Positions 9,998-22,156 of a stretch of 64,000 nucleotides of DNA are shown here, one piece after another; positions within the stretch are counted from its first letter, which is position 1; each line of letters begins with the position of its first letter. The notes under the pieces are model-generated. The model did not search any database. It saw nothing but the letters and a program-made list of their open reading frames with translations, and was not told the DNA's origin. The DNA is from Nageia nagi (taxonomy: Eukaryota > Pinophyta), in NCBI GenBank assembly GCA_050084985.1, contig JBITNC010000001.1, positions 127,286,001 through 127,350,000 on the forward strand, read 5' to 3'. A program made the position numbers and the translations under genes.

Positions 9998-12850
9998 CCC
10001 TTGGAGGCTCCTCTTCACATCCTTGGTTTGAAGGTTCCTCTTCAAATTTTTGGGAGATATTCATCTTTATTCATCATCTTTGGAGGTTTACTCTTCTTGT
10101 TTGAGGTAAAATAATTTAGAGGTATAAACCCCTATCTTTTTTTTAATAGTTCATTTTGATACTAATATTCTCTTATAATTATGTTAGTTTAAATCCTAGC
10201 AAACATTGCCTCAATAACATAATATATTATTGCTCATTTTGTTTGTTCTACTAACAATCTTTTATGTTAAATCATTGGGTAATAATACATTAGGCAAAAT
10301 ATGCAATTTGTATACTAACATTGTTTTTTATTAGTTACAATATTGTTATTGTTTTCTTTTATATACCTTTTATTCTTTTGGTATTAAGAGGTCTATACAT
10401 GTAAAAATAGGGAATTATTTTTTTCAAATAATATTTTTGTAAGGTTTCTATATATGCTTCGAATTTAAGAAATATATATATGAAAAGGAGATTTTTTTAT
10501 TCAAAAGTTAATTTTTTGCAAAAAAAAAAAAAAAATTCCCATTACATTAGGGGTCATATTGTTTGGACATTTTTTTTTTTAATCAAAAGAAGGAGTAGGG
10601 CGAATGAAATTTTTTTTGGATCCTTTTTGATCCAGCCCAAAACCTTCTACAATGTGCAAAGTTTTATTTTGCCTCCTTAAAAAGGCCCACCCATGCATTC
10701 AATTATTGTCCCATATTCTACCATAGCCCCCTCCTCATGTGTTATATTTTGTAAGTCACATGCTGAGTTTTGCTAGGGTTCTACGAGGACCTCTTTTTGA
10801 AGGGCTACAAGGGAAGAGAGAACCTTCAAAAGGTAGACAAAGTAGCCCACCTTATGACTATGCCACTAAGTGCTCCTCTTTAGCTCTCCACTCTCCTTTT
10901 TTCTTCCCATAATTTTCTCCTTGAGATTCAATGGGCTTATGTGTCCTCTCCCTCATATTCTAACACCTCACAACTAGTTTGATGGCTAGTGGCCCACTGA
11001 AAAGTGACCTCTAACTTTTGCCCTCTATTTAGAGAGCATAATATTTTAAGTTAGCTAGCTCCACCTTTTAACCTTTTTCTATTCTTCTAAGTCAGTTAGC
11101 TCCACCACCTACTATGTAGCTTGACTCCCTTTATCGACTTCTTTGAGCTCCCCTTCTTGTCATGACTTCCCTACGATGTTGAGATCCTCCTCACCTCAAT
11201 TCTAAGGACTCTTGACCTTACATAGCCCATCCCAGCTAGTGGCCCTCCTCTTTGCACTGCCTCTCCCTCTCACTCTTCGTGGCTCTCCATGCCTCCACTT
11301 GCCTTATCTAAGTTTATTTTTTTATTTTTTACTACCTCCTTCTCCAATAGTCTCATTCTTTTTAACACTTAGAGCATTGGTTTTTGCACCTTTTCTTTTG
11401 CACTTTGCTCTAAGTCTCCAATGTAATGATTTTTTTAGTTATCTATTAAAGGCATTATTTTTCTTGTAAGTAATATTTTAATGGTTCTCCATTTGCTTAG
11501 TCTTTCCTTTAAATGAGTGTCCTTCTCTTTAATTCTTTCTGACTTAAAGTAGATATTTAATGATGAATTATTAAAACTTTATCTTGTCTACTTGGAGAAA
11601 AATTATGAGAGGCCACTTAATGTTGGGAAACTAATTTTTGACAAAAATATTAATTTTCTTAGAAGATTTTTTAGCATGCAAACATCTTTAGGGATAAATG
11701 TTTAAGTCAAAAAAGGGGGAATTTATATTTCTTTTACTTAATTATTATTTTTAGCATATTGCATGTCTATCCATTTTATTTACTTATGCAAATAGGATAA
11801 TGCATGCTAAGTATTTTTGCAAAGGGATAGATAATGCAAATTGAGGAAATGATGCATGTTTATGATTTAAATTTTTTAAGTTAATGATGCATGCTTAAAA
11901 CTTAATTTTTTTAAGTTAAATGCCTAGGACTTAAATGTTTTAAGCTAATGGTGCATGCTTAATACTTAGTCAATAATGCATGCTTATTACTTAAAATCTT
12001 AAGTTATGATGCAATTTACTTCTTTATGCAAAAATGGACTTGTGCAAAATTAGAAATGATGTAAAGATGTCCTTTAGGGGTTAATAACAAAACCCATTGG
12101 ACTCTTAAGGTTCCAAGTTATGAATGGATGATGTTTTATTTATGCTCTTTTTACTTCATTTTTTACACTTTTACTTATGCAAAAATGCAAACATTGATAT
12201 GAGAAACCCCCTAAAATTAACACATCCACATGTACATTTTACAATATGATTTGTTTGGGGAGCCATGAGATGAGGATAGGCAGACTAGAGCCTTTAAGTT
12301 CGATGATCCAAATGGTGAAAATTTTGTACTTCTCAATTACCCCTAAGTCCTCTATTGGTCTGGACATAACTCCAATAGGTGGACAGGCATGTGTGTAGAG
12401 ATACCACATGTTTGCACGTCCATTTAAGGATTATCTTGATAACCTAGAAGAACAATTTGAAATCTAATCAAGATTAATAATTTGATCGATCTAATAAACA
12501 TCATAACCTTAGAAAATAGTAGGTACTTCTCCTTATGAGAGTACAATAATGATCAAGGCAAACTGGTTGAGGATTGGTAGTACTTGGGCTCCTCTTGTGT
12601 GGCCATCCAAGTGAAGGCCTAATTTTAGATAAGAAAATAAGTTTCAATAATGTCACTCTCCATATATTGTTCTTGAGATGAGAAATAAATTTGGGTACAT
12701 GGATTATTTGAGTTGTATAACATTTGCACTTGTGAATCAAAACAAGCATATCTCTAGTGTTAAATGTAATATGTATTATTTACTTGGTTCAAACTTAAAA
12801 TTTAATATTATTTATTAAACCATATGCTTATTTTTTTCATATTCTTATGT
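9998..12850 (+). other. Long untranslated leader of copia A
   Basis: About 2.9 kb without a credible protein. The first ~500 bases and the last ~1.4 kb are shared with copies C, D and E. The middle (about 10680-11300) is GC-richer and pyrimidine-rich and differs between copies. From 11760 to 12010 ATGCATGCTTA alternates with short palindromes of the ACTTAAATTTTTTAAGT type. A conserved block TCCTTTAGGGGTTAATAA starts near 12070. Confidence 0.7.
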
Positions 12851-12852
12851 AG

Positions 12853-13790
12853 CAAATGGAAGAATCTTGTTTAACCAAACACATTCTTGATGGTTTCAAC
12901 TTTAAGATTTGAGAACCATAGATGAGAGTTGAATTGCAAGTAAGGAAGCTTTGGCAAGTAGTGAATGAGAACCTTATTGCTCCTACATATGAAAAGGCAC
13001 TAGAAGCTTATAGCATGAAGAATGATTTGGAAACCTCCATGATCTTTTGTATAGTTTTATATTACTTTCTCCTTATGATTTCCTCTTCAACCTTGATAAA
13101 GAAAGCTTGAGATAAGCTTAAGCAAATCTACCTTGGTTCAAAGATCTCAAAAAGGTTCATCATTCTCCAAAAGTTACTTCAAACTCATCAAGGGGAAGAT
13201 GAAAATGTTGCCATCTACTTGAACAAAATCATTGACCTAAGGCACAACTTGTTACTTATAGGTGCAATTGGATCAATGATAAGTTCATGGTCTTCATCAT
13301 TCTTCAAAACCTTTCTTCAAAGTTTGGAAACTTTGTAATAGTTATGGAAATAAGGCTTGATGATGAAGAAGAAGTATTTTCCCTTGAAAACCTTTCTAGG
13401 CTCCCTTTCAAGCATGAGAAACTTTTTAACAAAAAGGTATTAAATTCTTCTCTTAAAGATAATAATGTTGCTCTTAGAGCAACCAAAACCCTTTTTAAGA
13501 AGTTCAACCATCAAAAGAAATCTTATCCTTCTTCATCCAAAAGGTTTGAGAAAAGAGGCAATAGCTAAAATGGCAATAATGAAAACAATAAGAATAAAAA
13601 TAATAGCAGAAGGAACAATGACAACAACAACCACTTTATGCAATGAGATAGAAAAGTCAAAGCAAACAATTCATATCCTAAGGAAAAGTTTGATGCTAAT
13701 TGTAACTATTATGGCATCCAAAGTCATAAAGAAGTTGATTGCTACAAAAAAAAAAGAGAGGAAAAGAATAAAGGTAATGAAAATGTAAAG
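12853..13790 (+). pseudogene. copia A gag (broken)
   Basis: Copia-type nucleocapsid. ILDGFNFKI then a mutated Trp and MRVELQVRKLWQVVNE match the gag N-terminus (FDGxNYxxWxxRM). A helical body follows to about 13570 (YLNKIIDLRHN). A zinc knuckle lies at 13701-13742 (CNYYGIQSHKEVDC; second Cys is Tyr). A stop replaces the Trp of the first motif and the frame changes near 13260 and 13560. Lys/Asn-rich sequence precedes the knuckle. Confidence 0.8.
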
Positions 13791-13829
13791 AACTAAGAAA
13801 GAAATAAGAATATACAAGTTAATTTTGTT

Positions 13830-16755
13830 GTGGTGCTTTACTCCATGTCTTGCATTTTTTCATCTAATTGGATTGTTGATTCTGGTTGCACTAATCACCT
13901 ATGCTTTGAAAAAGATAAGTTTAAAAACTTTCATAAGTATAGAAAAGATGTGATTGTGATAGGTGATAACTCTACCCTTGAAGTCCAAATAATTGGGAGT
14001 GTGTTGATTCATGGAAAGGTTCTTGATAATGTGCTCTTATTCTTAAGCTTAAGATGAACCTTCTCTCTATGATCCAAGTTGATAGAAAAGGGTACTTATT
14101 TATGTTTGACTTTCAATCCTAGTGCATTAAGAAAGGACTTACCATGTTGGTTAAAGAATCATTGAAAGATGATCTTTAGATTGTAGATTAAGTTTCATCA
14201 AAGATGTATCTTGCTTCTAGTTTGTATTCTAGAGGTAATCTTTGGCACCATCATTTAGGGCACCTTAACCATAAGAGTATTCAAGTCATGAAAGACAAAG
14301 AACTTGTGAAAGATTTGCATTCAATTTCTTTTTCAGTTGGTCTATGCGAGAAGTGTATTCTTAGCAAGATGCATAGATAAAAGTTTGAAAAAGATAGGGT
14401 AACTGGAGCACCTCAACCTCTTCAACTTATGCATTCAAATTTGATGGGTTCATTTCCAACTAAGTTACTTAGAGGAGCATATTACATATTAACCTTCATT
14501 GATGACTTTAGTAGGATGACCTTTGGGTATCTACTTGAGCACAAGGACCAAACTTTTGAGAGTTTTAAAGTTTTTAAGACCTTTATTGAGAATCAATAAA
14601 ACCTTAAAATCAAGATGTTTTATGATCAAATAATAGAGGAGAATATAACATCAATGAGTTTAATGACTATTGTGCTAAGTATAAAATCAAGAGGTAATTT
14701 ATGATTCCTTACACTCAATAGAATGATGTTACTGAAAAGAAAAATAAAATAATTATAGAGATGGATAGATGCTTGTTGGGTAATCTTCCTAATTTCTTAT
14801 GGGGTGAAGCTATGAGCACTACTATTTACACCTTGAATAAGTGTCCCACAAAAGTTATTTAGAGTAAAACTACTTTGAGGTATGATCAGAAAGAAAACAT
14901 AACATTTCTCACCTTAAGGTGTCTAGTTGTTAAGCATTCTCCTACATTATTTCTATAGAAAAGGAAGAAGTTGGATAAAAAAGTTAAAAACTACATCTTG
15001 GTGGGATATGATAGTCAGAATAGAGGCTACAAGCTCTACTCTCCATCCTACAAAGCCATGTTTATTTCAAAGGATGTAAAGTTCAACGAACTTCTTGAAG
15101 AATCTACTTCTAATGAGGATGTTGATGATCTATAGGACTCTTCAATTGCACCTAACTAGTTAATTATTGATGTAGACAAGTTACCATAAGAAAAATATTC
15201 TCCAACACAAAGGGTAACAAGGAGCATGACCTTGAACAAATCCTTATTTGCCAAGATTGACAACAGGCATGAGCCTTCAACCTTCAAAGAAGATTCAAAG
15301 CATAAGTGCTAGATGGAAGCTATGAAAGTGGAGTATGAGGCATTTATGAAAAATAAAATTTGGAACTTGATTCTTTATCCCAATGAGAAAAATGTGATTG
15401 GCAATAAGTGGATCTACAAGCTCAAGTTCAATTCAATTGAAGATATTGAGAAATACAAGGCAAGGTTAGTAGCTAAAGGTTTTACCCAAAAATACGATGT
15501 ATATTATGAGAAAACCTTTGTTCCCATGGTAAAGATGCCTACTATTAAGATTATCTTTGCTCTTTTTGTAGCTCAAGGATGGAAAGTTTTTCAATTTGAT
15601 ATCAAAAGTGTATTTCTTAATGGTGACTTAAATGTGAAAATATTCATGAATTACCTAAAAAGGTTTATTATGGAAGGTAAAGATTCTTTTATGTGCAAGC
15701 TAAAGAATTAATTGTATGGACTTAAGCAAGCACCTTGAGCTTGATACAAAAATATTTCAATGTACTTTGCAGACATTATATTCTTCAACTATTTTTTTAA
15801 CTCTAATCTATATATGCTAAATCAAGAAAAAGATGTGGTATTGATTCTTTTTTATGTGGATGATCATTTGATAACTAAGAAATATGATGAAATCACTCAA
15901 GAGTGCATATACAAACTCAAAGGCAATATTTGAAATGGTTGATCTTGGTCTCTTACACTACTATCTTAGAATACAAGTGTATCAATACAAAGATTGTACT
16001 TATCTCAGTCAATCTAAGTATATATAAAACATATTACAAAAGTTTGGAATGGAGGAATATAGATATGCTATGATTCTAATCTCTCTTAAAATTATTATTT
16101 CTCTATGCTCCAACTCTCACTTAGCTAATGCTACAGCTTATAGGTAATTAACTAGTAGTCTTTTGTATTTGACTATATCTAGGCTAGATATTACCTTTGC
16201 AATGAATATGATGGCATGATTCATGCAGAAACCATATGTTGAGCACCTCAATATTGTTAAGCAAATCTTAAGGTATCTTACAAGTACTAAGAATCTTGCT
16301 CTCATGTATTCTAAGTTACCCTTGTTTGTTCTCTCTGAATTCTCAAATTCTGACTATGTGAGAGATAGAGATGATAAGAAGTCAACCTCTACATATATTT
16401 TTAGCATTCATTTAGGATCTATCTCTTGGGCTTCCAAAAAGTAGCCTACTATTTCTCTTTCCATCATAGAAGTAAAATATCATGCCACGTCTATTGCAAC
16501 CCAAAAAGTCATTTAGCTAAGGCATCTTCTAAAGAAATTGGGTATGACCAAGGTGGCTCATCTTTGATTTTTTTAGATAATCAATTAGCTATTTCTTTGG
16601 TTAAGAATCTTAAATTCTATAAAATAACAAAATATGTGAAAATCCATGCCCATTTCATCAGAGAGAAGGTTCTTAATGGCATCATACACCTGGAGTATTA
16701 TCCATCCACCTTGAACTTTGTTGATTTATTCACCAAGCCCCTCTTAGAAGCTTAG
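13830..16755 (+). pseudogene. copia A pol: protease, integrase, RT, RNase H (broken)
   Basis: Domain order is copia-type. Protease: WIVDSGCTNHL at about 13870, catalytic Asp kept. Integrase: zinc-binding HHHLGH (about 14250) with CEKC (about 14345), core from 14420 where the first catalytic Asp is Asn (HSNLMG). RT: 15310-15940 with KARLVAKGF, FDIKSVFLNGDL and catalytic YVDD kept. RNase H: 16310-16750 with KSTSTYIF and ISWASKK. Many stops and at least four frame changes; no protein can be made. Confidence 0.87.
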
Positions 16756-17471
16756 GTATATAATCTTAGGGATGCTATTAGGTTGGTGAAGTTGCCCTCA
16801 AGGGGGAGTGAAATTTGAATTCTTGTGTTGAATTCATATTTGTGATGACAACTTCACACCTAGTAGGATTTTATGCTATATAGTGTTTATTTTGTTGTAC
16901 ACCTTCATGGTAAGTTCGCTCTATGTGAGGAACTTATTGTACAAATTTTTAAAGCAAAAATATTGGCCAATATAGCATTATTTAGTTATCCATATGTGAG
17001 GAACTCTTATATGTCTTTTGGTACTATTGAGTTATCCATATGTGAAGAACTCGTATGTGCATACTTTATTTTGTAATGATAAGCAACACATGTTTTATTT
17101 TGTAATGATCAATTCATGATGGTATTTGTGTGATACATCTATTTTTGTTGATATGAATATGTTACATCTAACTGATATTGTTATTAGAGATGCTTATGAC
17201 CTTTAGGATCCTTTGAGATTGTAGGTTACTTACTTTTGGTATGCAGTCTCTTAAAGACTCTTCATGACTTCATGTTGAATGACTACTTCATGTACATTGA
17301 AACCAGTTATAGTTAATGATTGTATTCAACAAAGTAATGAGTCTCAAACTAAATCTTTCTTACTTCACAAATATGTAAAAAATTCTCATTTTTGTTATAT
17401 CTATTTGAAGGAGAACTCTCTTACTTTGTTCTCTCTTATTAACTCTATCCCAATATTACATTAAGGGGGAG
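16756..17471 (+). other. copia A 3' untranslated region and polypurine tract
   Basis: Non-coding stretch between pol and the 3' LTR. Two copies of the GTTATCCATATGTGA-type minisatellite occur at about 16985 and 17032, against eleven in copy D. It ends with the polypurine tract AAGGGGGAG at 17463-17471, directly before the LTR. Confidence 0.75.
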
Positions 17472-17970
17472 TGTTGGAATGTTTAATGTATTATTGTAAA
17501 TGTTATGTAATAATTTTCTATATGAATTCACTAATACTTAAGGGTATCATTTGATACCTTAAGTATTTATGTGAATATAATAATGTAACTTGTCTTACAC
17601 TACATTTCATGAGCATACCCCTTGGGTAAAAGGATGTGCATGTTATGCTTTTATACATTGGATAAAAGAGTGATTCAAAGAGGGACTTTGGCTTATAAAT
17701 ATAAGGCTCCCTCTTTGTGATCACACACCAATTTATGGAGTAAATCTATGCTATAAGATAGTGTTTAGAAGAAAAGTGTAGGAGGATTATAAGAGTTCAT
17801 ATTTGTTGAAAAGAGAGATCTAGTTAGTGGATATACTTCTAGTTAGAGGAACCACTTACATCTTGTGTTATCTTTGTGAGATTACTTTATGAGTTTGTTA
17901 GATGTGTATTGTGAGCTTTCATATGATCTTGGAAGATTAGATTTATTCATGTTATAGTTCAATTCTCTCA
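17472..17970 (+). repeat. 3' LTR of copia A
   Basis: 499 bases from TGTTGGAATG to TCTCTCA, with the same palindrome and a mutated TATA region (CTTATAAATATAAG). It differs from the 5' LTR at about 37 positions by eye, mostly transitions. Confidence 0.93.
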
Positions 17971-18010
17971 TTGACATAATTACCACTAGTAAAAGATATT
18001 CCAATGTATG
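17971..18010 (+). pseudogene. Helitron helicase fragment between two insertions
   Basis: Forty bases that read L-(A/T)-stop-L-P-L-V-K-D-I-P-M-Y, matching the helicase motif G/D-L-A-Q-L-P-P-V. TAA replaces the Gln codon CAA, and CTA replaces a Pro codon. The left side joins to ILFDD at 9479 across copia A; the right side joins A-S-H-S-F-G-G at 41258 across the gypsy complex. This short island proves that both insertions hit the same gene. Confidence 0.85.
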
Positions 18011-18705
18011 TCTAAATATGTAAAAATGATTTATTATTTATTTAATAAATCATATTTTAGATATCTTTAAAAGTGTCAAAAGCAATATTACAAATTCTAA
18101 GATAAAGTCAATATTACAATGTAATTTCATTTGTTATATTAAATGCTATATTATTTACCATGGTTCATATTTTAAAGTATCTTGAATACAATAATGATTA
18201 TATTATTGCTATAAGTCAGCTTTCACTCATTTCTATTTCCTTGTAGGTTATAAGTACAACATTTGAAAGTTAACATCCCTATCAGATCTCTCTAATAGGT
18301 GGTTGTCCCATACATCATACTTATAGTATCTCTTGATGCCACATATTAGAATATCTATTTACTCTAAGCTATTACTATATGCTATATTTTATGCATTGTC
18401 TAATTCTATAGGTTTAGCATCATTCATGCCCTAAACTCGATACATCATTGGCATCATACAAATCCATGATCTAGAGCTATAAATAGAGGAAACATAATCA
18501 TTTTTTTGTACATGATTCATCATCCCCATTGAATTTCATCTCTTATCCGATCCAATCCTTCATATTTCCTAGTCACATCTAGAGGATTGTCATATCATTA
18601 TCAAGTGCACACTTTTCATTTATGTATATATATATTTGAATAAGTATTATCTTGATATATTCATTTTATATTTATATTAGTTATTTATATAATTTATTGT
18701 CTACA
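18011..18705 (+). repeat. First (5') LTR of gypsy complex B
   Basis: 695 bases from TCTAAATATG (family TGYATATACC) to TTGTCTACA. A TATA-like TATAAATA lies near 18479 in GAGCTATAAATAGAGG. Its end is set by comparison with LTR3, which diverges after TCTATA. The following sequence TTCTAGTGAACC is the probable primer-binding region; the tRNA is not recognised. Confidence 0.85.
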
Positions 18706-18770
18706 TTCTAGTGAACCTAATCACTCTTATGTACCTAGGTTTCTAGGGTATCCCTCTTCAAAGTGAAGTC

Positions 18771-20980
18771 ATGTATCCATTTGCTTTACTCTTCTTTCCT
18801 TTATCAGATGTCATTAGAGTAGTAGCACATCAAAATGATAAAGCTAGGGCTTGTTTGGCATTTATCCCAAAAATATTCATGGTAGAGGAACAACCTAAAA
18901 TTTATAAGGGGAAGGTTCATTTTGATACAATTAAGAGTACTATGGTTAATCTTAATATACCCTTTAACCTCTTTGAACCTCATCCAAATTATAGAATGGA
19001 TACTAATGAAGAAGAATTTGAATATGTTAATTCTAGTTTCCAAATGAATATAATTAGCCTAAATGCCTAATAAATTTAACATAGATTTTATTGATCGATA
19101 TTTTGAAAGTGCAAATCAAGAAATCTCAACTAATACCTCTAATAATGGATACAATGTTGATTATCTTGATGTTATTCCTAATATTATTATATCAATCAAA
19201 GAATTAATGGCTCATATTGATAGAATGAAATATTTTGTTACTAACAATGCTGAAAATATTATAAATATTTTGATAAAATATGAGTTGTTAGAATTAGAAT
19301 CGAGTACTCCCATTTCATTGAATTCGTTGTTTCATTATGAAAATGCAAAATCGTAAAAAATAAGGAGGTCAAATAGCAAAAAAGATGATGTCTACAGCTT
19401 GCCTACTAGCTCATATGATGTGCATGCTACTGATGTAGAATCTTGAGATGAGTTGAAAATGGAACTAGATGAAGATTATTTTAAAGGAGAAAATAATACT
19501 TATGAAGATCAGGTACATTCCAACAAACAATTAGATATACTTGACAAAGGTAAGATTATTGTAACTGAATTTTCAAAGATTGAAAATGTGTATGATCAAA
19601 TTAATGCTTTGATAAATAATGTTTATGAAAAAGAAGTTAATTGGACATAAAAGGAGTATGAAATTAAAATTGACATGCTAATAGAGGTACAAGAGTCAGA
19701 TGAATTTCAAAAAGGAACCGATGACCAACTATTTGATTTTATGTATCACCTATTAAATAAAATAGAGAAACAACATACTAATAAAATTGGATCATTCTTG
19801 AAACTAAAAGAAGCATAACTGAATAAAGCCACTAGTATTGCTACTCAACAACCATTAAACCCTTCATATCCTATGAACCCTCCTCAAACCCCTCCACCAC
19901 ATCTAATAGGAAACCAATTTGTAAATCAACACCAACAAATTAATACACCTTCATCGCAATAAGCAAATCTATAACCCCAAATGGCTTTGTGCCTTTACCA
20001 AACATTCAAAAATAATTAGAGGAAAGGATAGAAAATTTGGAAAAAGCAATATATAACAGTGATGATGAATATTTCTTATTTTGTTTAAAATGCCCTTTGA
20101 GTGATAGAATTATTTAACAAATTTATAATGGTAAAAATAACATCAATTTTACAAAATTCAATGGTTTTCAAGATCCAAAAATGCATGTTAAAAAATTTCA
20201 AAAAGCATTTATTTAATTTTTACATGATCAAGATATACTTGCAAAATTATTCTCTAATAGCTTAAAAGATGATGCATTAAAGTGGTATTTTTTCCTTCCT
20301 AAAAAAAGCATTGATAAATATGAAGATCTTATTTTACAATTCATTGATAATTTCAAGTATAATATTCAAAACAAGATGGTATTTAAATATTTGTGCATAT
20401 TTAAACAAATGCAAGGACAATATTTGATTGATTTTATAAAAATATGGAAAAAGGTTTCTAATAAACTTATTGCTAATGAACAAGATTTAAAGGGTACTTT
20501 TGTAGATGTTTTATTACTAGTATTCAAATTAGAGGTACAAGATCATGATGATATATATTTAGGTAAAATGATTAAAAAATTACTTTGAAAGGAATCTTGT
20601 ATTTTACAAAATTACAAATAATCTCAAAAGATTAATAGCCCAAAGGTAACAATTTCAACCTCACCAACACAAGTGGCAGCAACGGTAAGTACAAGTAAGA
20701 GATCTTTCGATAATAAAAGAAGATACATAAAATTAATAGAAAGTATTGATAAAATTCTAAATTTACTATTAGATAAAGATCTTATTGAGATTCTACCAAT
20801 TGTTAAACATCATTTCCCACATGGTGTTCCTAAAAATTATAGATTTGAAGAATTTTGCAATTATCATAGAAAATCAGGGCACTTAATGAAAAATTGTAGG
20901 GATTTAAGAAACATTATACAATACTTTATAGATCAAAAAGTAATTCAAATTGATGACATACTAGAAAAATAAGATAGTGG
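18771..20980 (+). pseudogene. Ty3/gypsy-like gag of element B (broken)
   Basis: Reads through several frames with stops at 19071, 19355 and 19651. An acidic, Asn-rich N-terminal region (18771-19650) and a Pro-rich linker (about 19850-19970) precede the retrotransposon gag domain at about 20130-20590: KFNGFQDPKMHVKKFQ, then LAKLFSNSLKDDALKWYF and DFIKIWKKVSNKL. A zinc knuckle lies at 20856-20897, CNYHRKSGHLMKNC (C-x2-H-x4-H-x4-C), followed by an IIQYFIDQKVIQID tail typical of gypsy gag. No protease or RT follows. Confidence 0.75.
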
Positions 20981-22156
20981 TGTTAGACCTGTACACCTTG
21001 ATAATAGTCATCTTGGAATACTTAAGGATCCCTTACCAAGGCTAACCAAACAACCAAAAAGGATACATTGGAATGGTAAGTACATCAAACTATTTTCAAT
21101 ATTATTTTTCTAACAAAAGCAAGTCATATCACTATAAACAATCATAACCAAAGGATCAACGAACTCTTTCAAAGGTGATATCAAATTTCAACAAAAAAAA
21201 AGCATAAACGTCAAGCAAAATCTATCACACATCACTTGCACCATGATTTCAACAACAAATTCAATCCCCATATTTGTACTTGCTTTGGCCAAATGTAAGT
21301 GGATCCCAAAGAACACCCAGGTACATTGTGTTATTGGTTAAATGATAAAACTAAAAAAGAATTATGTACAATAGTGTATTTTTATATTGTTTCTTATTTC
21401 ATGATTATTTGAGTGTTTTTATTTTTATATTTGTTCCATGGTGTTTCTAGGTAGCTGTTCTTTATGTCATCCATAAATTTTCTTTAAAAATTTGCAAACC
21501 TCAATGATGTGGATGCTATTTACTTGTAGGTACAATGTCTACACCATGTTTCCCATAAACATAAAAGAAAATATAAGCATTTACCCTTTATTATAGTGTT
21601 TTATTTGTACTCTTTTCATTTATTATGCTTTTTAGGTTTCCCCTAATTCCATATATGAGATAAAAGTGTGTGGTATGTCAAAATATTCTTTGCATAAATT
21701 AAAATTATGTTTAATCTTGATATTTGATTTCTATGTGTTGATCTATTTTACAAATATTTCTTTAGGTGTATAGTTATACTTAGTAATTAAAATAAAAACC
21801 AAGCTAGAAATAAACAAACTAAGATAATAATAAAAGCTTAAAATTCCATATATTCATATAGCCAAAAGGGACTATTTTTACAATAGTTCATGTGTGGATC
21901 TCCTTGTTACCACAAGCATCCCCACCTTCTACCCTGTGGCTCATTTGAGCCGCACTATGTAGAGATACCCCTAAAAAACCAATAATCTTGCTACCCATAA
22001 TCCCATGGGAGACTAGAAGTGCCTTAGCCTTCCCATACTTATCACTAAGTTCCTTGACCTCTTGCTATAATTTTTGGTTTGCAATGTTGTATCCAATTGC
22101 TTGGCATTGAATGCCCAAGATTCATCAAGTAGTTGCATAGTCCTTGTCTCTTACAA
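20981..22156. other. Internal region of element B without recognised coding sequence
   Basis: Where a normal gypsy element would have protease and RT, both strands show only short frames and stops. No D-T/S-G, YxDD or HHCC signature was found. The right part (about 21930-22150) may be the tail of the antisense transcript unit. Confidence 0.5.

Larger units (their letters stand above)
9485..17970 (+). mobile_element. Ty1/copia retrotransposon A (nested in Helitron helicase)
   Basis: Two 499-base LTRs flank a leader, gag and pol in copia order (protease, integrase, RT, RNase H). Target-site copies CTAGC (9480-9484) and TTGAC (17971-17975) both derive from CTGGC by C-to-T/G-to-A changes, and CTGGC completes the helicase codons Leu-Ala. 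About 37 LTR mismatches by eye (around 7%) make it the oldest of the four copies. All frames carry stops. Confidence 0.93.

Noticed and set aside
11212-11469. 85-residue Leu/Pro/Phe-rich open frame in the copia A leader
   Set aside because: Low-complexity pyrimidine-rich sequence; not present in leaders of C, D or E.
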